DNA of 6,736 nucleotides from CANHCC01 sp040381555 (GTDB taxonomy: Bacteria; Bacteroidota; Bacteroidia; J057; RFSG01), in NCBI GenBank assembly GCA_040381555.1, contig JBEIHC010000140.1, positions 1-6,736 of the forward strand, in the 5' to 3' direction. The notes under the pieces are model-generated. The model did not search any database. It was not told the DNA's origin and saw nothing but the letters and a program-made list of their open reading frames with translations. Shown one piece after another: positions 1 through 4,898 of this stretch; the first letter of the stretch is position 1; every line of letters begins with the position of its first letter. The position numbers and the translations under genes are program-made.

Positions 1-135
1 ATGATGAATTTTCCCATTACATAAATAGTTATTGAACCCACTGTAAAATGCGTAGAGCCGTTTTTTTTAATGATATGCGGGACACAATTGTTGTGACCAG
101 TGGGGTGGAAGCCCACTCCCTTGGAGAGGAGAGGG

Positions 136-151
136 TATAACCTGGGTTATA
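136..151. repeat. Perfect 7-bp inverted repeat with 2-bp spacer
   Basis: TATAACC, a TG spacer and GGTTATA form a perfect dyad of 16 bases. It could be an operator for a dimeric regulator or the remnant of a repeat element. It has no T tract and is not placed as a terminator for either neighbouring strand. The sequence does not identify which gene it would serve. Confidence 0.4.
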
Positions 152-197
152 AATTAGGAAGAAAATTTGTATCCAATATACAGGGTAATTCTAAGAT

Positions 198-215
198 TTA
201 ATTACACACAATTAA
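198..215 (-). terminator. Weak AT-only hairpin after the AlbA_2 gene
   Basis: TTAATT and AATTAA flank a six-base loop, 21 bases beyond the stop codon of the minus-strand gene. The position suits a transcript end. However, the stem is only six A/T pairs and no U tract follows on the minus strand, so an efficient intrinsic terminator is doubtful. Confidence 0.15.
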
Positions 216-235
216 TGGCGTAGGGCCGATTTTAA

Positions 236-856
236 TCATCTACTATAAAAAATTCCCTCTAAGGCATCATACTCAATAACCCCTGTTGCTGCCAATCGTG
301 TTAGGATTTTGGCTGACTTCCATTGCGGAATTTTGGCTGATTTACTTCCCTGTTTGACCGATAAACCCGTCGGATTCGAACGAAGTAATTCCAAGATTTT
401 ATTTTCTGCGGTACCTAATTTCAGCAGGTTGCCCTCTTTTTTTTGTTTTAGTTTGAATATCTCGGCAAACTCCCTCCCAGCCACTCGGCATTCATCCCGA
501 TCCCGAATCAAAATCTCCCATTTCCCTTCTTCATTCAGAGCGGAATGGAGATGCTGCTGGACGGATGGGATATTCACCTCCAGAATATTTTTTCCTTCGA
601 GCCTATGAGTTTGAAGCTGAAATTCTACCGGAGGTCGGCAAAATACTAAGGCCGCGGCCTCAATCATGTGGGCCTCTTCGTCCGATTCTATGCCTGCTAA
701 GGTGCCATTATCCCGAACCCCAATTAATAATTTTCCCCCACGGGTGTTGGCAAAGGCCACCATGGAACGCGCTATTTTACGGCTATCCTGAACGGTTTTC
801 TTGAAATCCAGCTGTTCCCCTTCCCCCTGTGCGATCAACTTCTGCAGATATTGCAT
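236..856 (-). CDS. AlbA_2 (Schlafen-type) domain protein with C-terminal winged-helix-like region
   Basis: This 206-residue protein has the signature of the AlbA_2 family (Pfam PF04326), often annotated as 'putative DNA binding' or 'ATP-binding protein'. The N-terminal domain spans roughly residues 10-130. It has the acidic GEGEQLDFKK start (11-20) and the hallmark AFANTRGGKLLIGVRDNG (34-51), followed by a short G-I turn. After a lysine-rich linker (about 136-146), residues 149-206 look like a winged helix: a helix ENKILELL, a second helical segment SAKILTRL, and a closing hairpin VIEYDALEGIFYSR. A role in nucleic-acid binding or regulation is inferred; the true substrate of bacterial stand-alone members is poorly known. 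The start at 856 gives the expected N-terminus just before the domain. There is no signal peptide or membrane segment, so it is probably cytosolic. It is divergent from rpe with 56 bases between the starts. Family call is confident, function is not. Confidence 0.85.
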   Translation of the reverse strand: MQYLQKLIAQGEGEQLDFKKTVQDSRKIARSMVAFANTRGGKLLIGVRDNGTLAGIESDEEAHMIEAAALVFCRPPVEFQLQTHRLEGKNILEVNIPSVQQHLHSALNEEGKWEILIRDRDECRVAGREFAEIFKLKQKKEGNLLKLGTAENKILELLRSNPTGLSVKQGSKSAKIPQWKSAKILTRLAATGVIEYDALEGIFYSR

Positions 857-899
857 GCTCTAAAATACTACTTCCTGCTGAATTCCTCCCGGGTATTGT

Positions 900-907
900 T
901 AATTTTG
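900..907 (+). promoter_or_regulatory. Bacteroidota-type -7 box close to the rpe start
   Basis: TAATTTTG matches the Bacteroidota -7 consensus TAnnTTTG exactly. It ends only five bases before the rpe ATG at 913, so transcription would begin at or within a base or two of the start codon, giving a leaderless or nearly leaderless mRNA. No convincing TTTG -33 element lies 19-21 bases upstream (only GCTG around 877-880), which lowers confidence. An AT-rich chance match is possible. Confidence 0.35.
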
Positions 908-912
908 TCCCT

Positions 913-1584
913 ATGCAGGTAATAATTGCCCCTTCCCTTTTGTCCGCCGATTTTACCCGGTTAGGAGAAGAAATTCAGCTTTTGAACGAAAGTCAGGCCG
1001 ATTGGATTCATTTTGATGTGATGGACGGATCTTTTGTTCCGAATATTTCTTTCGGAATTCCCGTGCTGAAAGCCGTGCGACCTCTTACTCAAAAAGTGCT
1101 GGATGTGCATTTGATGATCGAAAAACCTGAAAGATACATTCAAGCATTTAAGGAGGCTGGGGCAGATGTGTTGACGGTACATCAGGAGGCTTGCATTCAT
1201 TTAGACCGAACCTTGCATGCCATTCAGGAAGCAGGCATGAAAGTGGGGGTGTCCCTCAATCCTGCTACTCCGATTGAAAGCATTCAACATGTACTTCCGC
1301 TTTGTGATGTCGTTTTGATCATGTCAGTGAATCCCGGTTTTGGGGGGCAAAAATTTATCCCTTACTCACTAGATAAGATTCGTCGTTTAAGCAAGATGAT
1401 TCAGGATCAAGAGCTCAGTACTTTAATTGAGGTAGATGGGGGAGTTAGCCTAGATAATTGTGCAGAGATTGTAAGGGCGGGTGCTCGGGTATTGGTAGCT
1501 GGCAATACCGTCTATGGTGCTGATGACCCTAAAGCCATGATTGTTCAATTACAGAATTTAGGCAATTCAATTCTTTCAGCATGA
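913..1584 (+). CDS. rpe: Ribulose-phosphate 3-epimerase
   Basis: This enzyme interconverts D-ribulose 5-phosphate and D-xylulose 5-phosphate in the cytosolic pentose phosphate pathway. The 223-residue product has the usual length and the complete (beta/alpha)8 signature set. These are IIAPSLLSADF at 4-14; HFDVMDGSFVPN at 33-44 with metal ligand H33 and catalytic/metal D35; DVHLMIEKP at 64-72 with H66; MSVNPGFGGQKF at 137-148 (phosphate-side loop); and EVDGGV at 173-178 with D175. The second phosphate loop reads VAGNTVYG rather than the commoner GSAIF-type sequence, a conservative variation. The start at 913 is chosen because family members begin a few residues before the IIAPS strand. An in-frame ATG at 829 would add 28 unrelated residues and overlap the divergent gene. 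No Shine-Dalgarno site is seen. The stop overlaps the next start as ATGA, so it is the first gene of a coupled operon. Confidence 0.97.
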   Translation: MQVIIAPSLLSADFTRLGEEIQLLNESQADWIHFDVMDGSFVPNISFGIPVLKAVRPLTQKVLDVHLMIEKPERYIQAFKEAGADVLTVHQEACIHLDRTLHAIQEAGMKVGVSLNPATPIESIQHVLPLCDVVLIMSVNPGFGGQKFIPYSLDKIRRLSKMIQDQELSTLIEVDGGVSLDNCAEIVRAGARVLVAGNTVYGADDPKAMIVQLQNLGNSILSA

Positions 1585-4064
1585 GGTTTATTCTGCTGCT
1601 GATGAGCTTATTCCCTTTGGTGCTTCAGGCACAAAATGGAACCCTTTCTGGTCGGGTGAAAACCCGCGAGAATACCGTGCTTTCAGAGGTTCAAATCAAA
1701 GTATCACCTGGAAATGCTTCTGTTATTTCCGATAGCAGCGGACATTGGAGCCTGAGTCTTGCTCCGGGGAATTATTCACTTACCCTAAGCAAAGACGGAT
1801 ATCTTACCCAACAACAAACTATTTCCATCGGAAAAGGACAGCAGCTATTTGTTCCATTGGTGCTGGCGGAAAAGTCCATCCAACTGGCAGTGACTGAAAT
1901 TCGCGATGATAAAAAGGGAACGGATTTATCCTCTAAAGCCTTCGAACAGTTATTCCCCATCAAACCTAGGGAAATTAATAAAATTCCTACCCCTAAATCC
2001 GATATCGAAAGCCGTTTGGGTACTTTGCCTGGGGTTATTATCAATAACGAGTTTTCTTCTCAGTATCGAGTAAGAGGAGGGAATTTCGATGAAAATCTGG
2101 TGTACCTAAATGGAGTGGAAATTTATCGGCCCTTTCTTGTAAGAGCTGGGCAAATGGAAGGTTTAGGTTTTACGAATGCCAATTTAGTAAAAGAAGTGAG
2201 CTTTAGTTCTGGAGGCTTTCAGGCTAAGTATGGTGACAAACTTTCTTCTGTATTAGATGTTACTTACAATACACCCGATCGATTTCGAGGAACGGCAGAA
2301 ATAGGTCTGATTACAACCAATATCCATGCGGAGGGCATCAGTAAAAATAAGCGGGACTCTACTGAAGATGGCCGATTTACCTGGCTAGTAGGAGCTCGAA
2401 GATTTGATTTATCTAATCTCTTGGCAAAACAAGATAACCGGGGCGAATACAGACCTTCCTTTTATGATTTTCAATCTGTTTTTACCTGGAAGCCCTATAC
2501 TAAACACAAAGCTTCCCGAGAAAAAACGAATAAAAAGGGAGAATTATTTACTGTTGAATATCCGGATGATCGATGGAAATTTACTTTAATTGCTACCGGA
2601 GCTTATAATCGGTATTTGTTTTTGCCGGAATCCAGAGTGAGTACTTTTGGCTCTATTCAAGCGGTGCTGCGTTTATTTGTAGCTTCTGGTGGTCGGGAGG
2701 AAATGGGATATCTCACTACTACCAATGCCTTTATTGCCGAGCATTCCCCCTCTTACCGATTTAAAACACGCTATATTGTCACGGCATTTAGAACGATAGA
2801 ATCGGAGTTGTTTGATGTAGAAAATGCTTATCGTTTGAGTGATGTGAATACCAATACCGCATCCGAAGAGTTTAATGAAGCCGTATTTGACAGAGCCATT
2901 GGAGGATATTTTAATCACGGCAGAAATTATCTGGTCGCCGATGTATTGAGTGCGGAGCAACAGGGAACTTGGTTAATGGACAGGGATTTTAAACATACCC
3001 TGAATTTTGGGATTCGGGGTCAATATCAGCGTGTCGAAGATGAGTTGGAAGAATACCGAGGGGCAGATTCTGCCGGTTATTTCCGCATTACCGAAAGATT
3101 GAAATCTGCCACGGAATTTGATAGTCGCCGAACATTGGCTTACACTCAGCATACTTGGAAGGCATCCAAGAGCATCGTGTTGGTTACAGGTGCTCGACTG
3201 AATTATTGGGACTTAAATGAGCAGCTTTTATTCAGCCCGAGAGTACAATTTGTTATTACGCCTTTATTAAAAGATTCTTTGCGTCCATTACAATTACGCG
3301 CTGCTGCTGGCGTATATCAACAACCTCCCTTCTATCGGGAAATGAGAGGCTTTGATGGGTCTGTCAATAAGCAACTCAAAGCCCAGCGTTCCTATCATTA
3401 TATTGTTGGAGGAGATTATCAGTTTTATTCTTGGGGACGCCCATTTAAATTATTTGTAGAAGGGTATTATAAGCAAATGGAGAATGTCATTCCTTACGAG
3501 ATTGACAATGTACGGATTCGCTATTATGCCAACAACGATGCCAGTGCTTATGCTTATGGATTGGATTCTCGTATTAATGGTGAATTTATTAAAGGTGTGG
3601 ATTCTTGGTTTAGCTTAGGTTTATTAAATACCAAAGAAGATTTAGCATTCGATACCCGGGGATATTATCCAAGACCTTCCGCTCAATGGATGACTATTTC
3701 CATGTACTTCCAGGATGAGATGCCGCATAATCCTACCTTTAAGGCCCATGTAAATGCTGTATATGGTTCTGGTTTGCCTTTTGGCCCTCCGGGAAATGTC
3801 AACCAGAGAAATGTATTTAATGCTCCTGCGTATCGCCGCTTTGATTTAGGCTTTAGCAAAATGATTTCTTTCAGAAGTGAAGAAGAGCGAAAACACAAAC
3901 TCTCGACTGAATCTATCTGGATTTCGGTAGAAGTCTATAATGTATTGGCCACCAATAATGTCGTGTCATACTTATGGATTAAGGATATATTTAATACACA
4001 ATTTGCTGTCCCGAATTATTTATCCCGAAGGATGTTGAATGTGCGGGCTATTGTACGATTTTAA
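1581..4064 (+). CDS. TonB-dependent outer-membrane receptor with carboxypeptidase-regulatory-like domain
   Basis: An 827-residue outer-membrane active transporter, energised by TonB-ExbBD, for an unidentified ligand. A signal peptide (MRFILLLMSLFPLVLQA, cleavage about 17|18) precedes a CarboxypepD_reg-like beta-sandwich at about 20-95, with GTLSGRV, SDSSGHWSLSLAPGNYSLTLSKDGY and the FVPLVL end. The plug domain covers about 135-230: SDIESRLGTLPGV, QYRVRGGNFDENLVYLNGVEIYRP, then VSFSSGGFQAKYGDKLSSVLDV. The remaining roughly 590 residues are rich in aromatic, alternating beta-strand sequence. They end in VRAIVRF, the terminal phenylalanine typical of barrels inserted by the BAM machinery. The gene is complete with no frameshift. 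No SusD-like lipoprotein or glycoside hydrolase is adjacent, so polysaccharide uptake is not indicated, and the ligand could be a siderophore, cofactor or peptide. The ATG overlaps the rpe stop, and engB starts one base after its own stop, so it is probably co-transcribed with two housekeeping genes. Confidence 0.93.
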   Translation: MRFILLLMSLFPLVLQAQNGTLSGRVKTRENTVLSEVQIKVSPGNASVISDSSGHWSLSLAPGNYSLTLSKDGYLTQQQTISIGKGQQLFVPLVLAEKSIQLAVTEIRDDKKGTDLSSKAFEQLFPIKPREINKIPTPKSDIESRLGTLPGVIINNEFSSQYRVRGGNFDENLVYLNGVEIYRPFLVRAGQMEGLGFTNANLVKEVSFSSGGFQAKYGDKLSSVLDVTYNTPDRFRGTAEIGLITTNIHAEGISKNKRDSTEDGRFTWLVGARRFDLSNLLAKQDNRGEYRPSFYDFQSVFTWKPYTKHKASREKTNKKGELFTVEYPDDRWKFTLIATGAYNRYLFLPESRVSTFGSIQAVLRLFVASGGREEMGYLTTTNAFIAEHSPSYRFKTRYIVTAFRTIESELFDVENAYRLSDVNTNTASEEFNEAVFDRAIGGYFNHGRNYLVADVLSAEQQGTWLMDRDFKHTLNFGIRGQYQRVEDELEEYRGADSAGYFRITERLKSATEFDSRRTLAYTQHTWKASKSIVLVTGARLNYWDLNEQLLFSPRVQFVITPLLKDSLRPLQLRAAAGVYQQPPFYREMRGFDGSVNKQLKAQRSYHYIVGGDYQFYSWGRPFKLFVEGYYKQMENVIPYEIDNVRIRYYANNDASAYAYGLDSRINGEFIKGVDSWFSLGLLNTKEDLAFDTRGYYPRPSAQWMTISMYFQDEMPHNPTFKAHVNAVYGSGLPFGPPGNVNQRNVFNAPAYRRFDLGFSKMISFRSEEERKHKLSTESIWISVEVYNVLATNNVVSYLWIKDIFNTQFAVPNYLSRRMLNVRAIVRF

Positions 4065-4065
4065 A

Positions 4066-4686
4066 ATGGAAGAAGGAAAATTATTTGTTAAAAAAGTTGA
4101 GTTTTTATTAAGCGTTCCGAGGCAGGATATGTTGCCCAATAAAAACATGCCGGAGTATGCATTTATTGGTCGCTCGAATGTAGGAAAGTCTTCTTTAATC
4201 AACATGTTGGTGCAGAAAAAAAATCTGGCCCATACGAGCGGACAACCCGGTAAAACTCAGACAATCAATTTATATGAGGTAGATAATAGCTGGGTATTGG
4301 CGGACTTACCGGGATATGGATTTGCGAAAGCCTCTAAAGAGCAACGAGAACAATTTAGAAAGATGATTACCCATTATCTGACTAAGCGAGTCAATCTTGT
4401 CAATGTATTTGTACTGGTGGATTCTCGACTTGACCCTCAGACATCCGATTTAGAACAAATTGATTTTATGGGGGAAAATGCCATTCCCTTTAGTGTGGTA
4501 TTTACCAAAACGGATAAATTATCGCAATCGCAATTAGCAAAGAATTTAAGTGTTTATGAATCTGCACTAGCAGAGAATTGGCAAGTTTTACCCCCCATGT
4601 TTTATACCTCAGCCGAAAAAGGAAAGGGTAGGGAAGAGGTGCTGGAATATATTCGGAAGATGAATGAAGGGTGGGAGGGGAGTTAA
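4066..4686 (+). CDS. engB: Ribosome-biogenesis GTP-binding protein EngB (YihA/YsxC)
   Basis: An essential-type small GTPase of the TrmE-Era-EngA-EngB group that acts in the cytosol in late 50S ribosomal subunit assembly. The 206-residue protein has all G motifs: G1 GRSNVGKSS at 35-43, the switch I segment PGKTQTINLY at 61-70, G3 DLPGYGFA at 80-87, G4 TKTD at 147-150 and G5 TSA at 181-183. The family-typical N-terminal stretch (VKKVEFLLSV, then MPEYAFIGRS) is present. The start at 4066 is preferred because it lies one base after the receptor stop and gives the usual N-terminus. An ATG at 4039 would add nine atypical residues (MCGLLYDFK) and overlap the receptor by 26 bases. No Shine-Dalgarno site is seen, so translation may depend on coupling to the receptor gene. 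It is the last gene of the operon. Confidence 0.97.
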   Translation: MEEGKLFVKKVEFLLSVPRQDMLPNKNMPEYAFIGRSNVGKSSLINMLVQKKNLAHTSGQPGKTQTINLYEVDNSWVLADLPGYGFAKASKEQREQFRKMITHYLTKRVNLVNVFVLVDSRLDPQTSDLEQIDFMGENAIPFSVVFTKTDKLSQSQLAKNLSVYESALAENWQVLPPMFYTSAEKGKGREEVLEYIRKMNEGWEGS

Positions 4687-4714
4687 TAGTGGTTAGTTGT
4701 TAGTGGTTAGTTGT
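4687..4714. repeat. Two perfect tandem copies of a 14-bp unit
   Basis: The unit TAGTGGTTAGTTGT occurs twice in a row, at 4687-4700 and 4701-4714, immediately after the engB stop. A degraded continuation (TATTGGGTAG) follows. The unit is itself built from GTTAGT-like steps, suggesting slippage expansion. It is intergenic, with no role visible. Confidence 0.85.
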
Positions 4715-4744
4715 TATTGGGTAGGGATTTTCCCAAAGAATATA

Positions 4745-4760
4745 TTTTTTCTTGAAAAAA
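4745..4760 (+). terminator. Possible AT-rich terminator after engB
   Basis: TTTTTT, the loop CTTG and AAAAAA can pair as a six-base stem; C and G could close a seventh pair with a two-base loop. A short T run follows at 4768-4772. The location between engB and the next promoter fits a transcript end. The stem is all A/T, so it may be inefficient or a chance feature. Confidence 0.25.
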
Positions 4761-4813
4761 TGTATCATTTTTAGCCTAATAGAGCCATTTTTAAAGAATT
4801 AACAAAAAAATAA

Positions 4814-4845
4814 TTTGGCTTTGTGATTTTTTCATTCTAACATTG
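4814..4845 (+). promoter_or_regulatory. Bacteroidota-type promoter for the secreted multidomain protein gene
   Basis: A TTTG at 4814-4817 is followed after exactly 20 bases by TAACATTG at 4838-4845. The Bacteroidota vegetative promoter is TTTG, 19-21 bases, then TAnnTTTG; the -7 element here differs at one position. Transcription would start near 4850-4853, giving a leader of about 45-50 bases before the ATG at 4899. This supports the last gene as a transcription unit separate from the rpe-engB operon. Confidence 0.45.
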
Positions 4846-4898
4846 AATTATAATTTATTCCTTTAGTTAGTTATTCACCTTATTTTAATTACCCAACT

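Larger units (their letters stand above)
1..235. other. Non-coding region with short inverted repeats
   Basis: No credible gene is visible on either strand; plus-strand frames close quickly (for example TAA at 22-24). The stretch lies downstream of the minus-strand AlbA_2 gene. It contains short inverted repeats: CACAA/TTGTG at 83-95, AGTGGG/CCCACT at 99-117, TATAACC/GGTTATA at 136-151 and TTAATT/AATTAA at 198-215. An eight-T run lies at 61-68. Two similar segments, ATGCGTAGAGCCG at 48-60 and ATGGCGTAGGGCCG at 215-228, are each followed by a T-rich stretch ending in AAT. The C- and G-rich part at 112-135 resembles degenerate intergenic repeats common in Bacteroidota genomes, but that comparison is from memory. 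No function is assigned. Confidence 0.6.

Noticed and set aside
1..16. Possible minus-strand gene start (ATG at 16, MGKFI) leaving the left edge
   Set aside because: Only five codons are visible, with no homology or ribosome-binding evidence; it cannot be supported.
309..804. Plus-strand open frames at 309-608 and 565-804
   Set aside because: They lie opposite the well-supported AlbA_2 gene and show no recognisable protein features.
829..912. Upstream in-frame ATG that would lengthen rpe by 28 residues
   Set aside because: The added residues do not resemble the family N-terminus, and the extension overlaps the start of the divergent AlbA_2 gene. The ATG at 913 places IIAPSLLSADF where epimerases have it.
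2404..2960. Open frames inside the receptor gene (2404-2589 plus, 2673-2960 minus), like others at 1772-2044 and 3683-3898 minus
   Set aside because: All lie within the continuous, domain-supported receptor frame and have no family signature; they are chance frames.
1581..4064. Polysaccharide utilisation locus (SusC-like) interpretation of the receptor
   Set aside because: There is no SusD lipoprotein, glycoside hydrolase or hybrid two-component/sigma regulator nearby, and at 827 residues the protein is shorter than typical SusC proteins of about 1000.
4039..4065. Alternative engB start overlapping the receptor gene
   Set aside because: It adds MCGLLYDFK, which is the out-of-frame readthrough of the receptor C-terminus rather than family sequence. 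The ATG at 4066 is the natural coupled start.
4687..4730. CRISPR-like repeat
   Set aside because: The two 14-bp units are directly adjacent with no spacers, so this is a simple tandem duplication.
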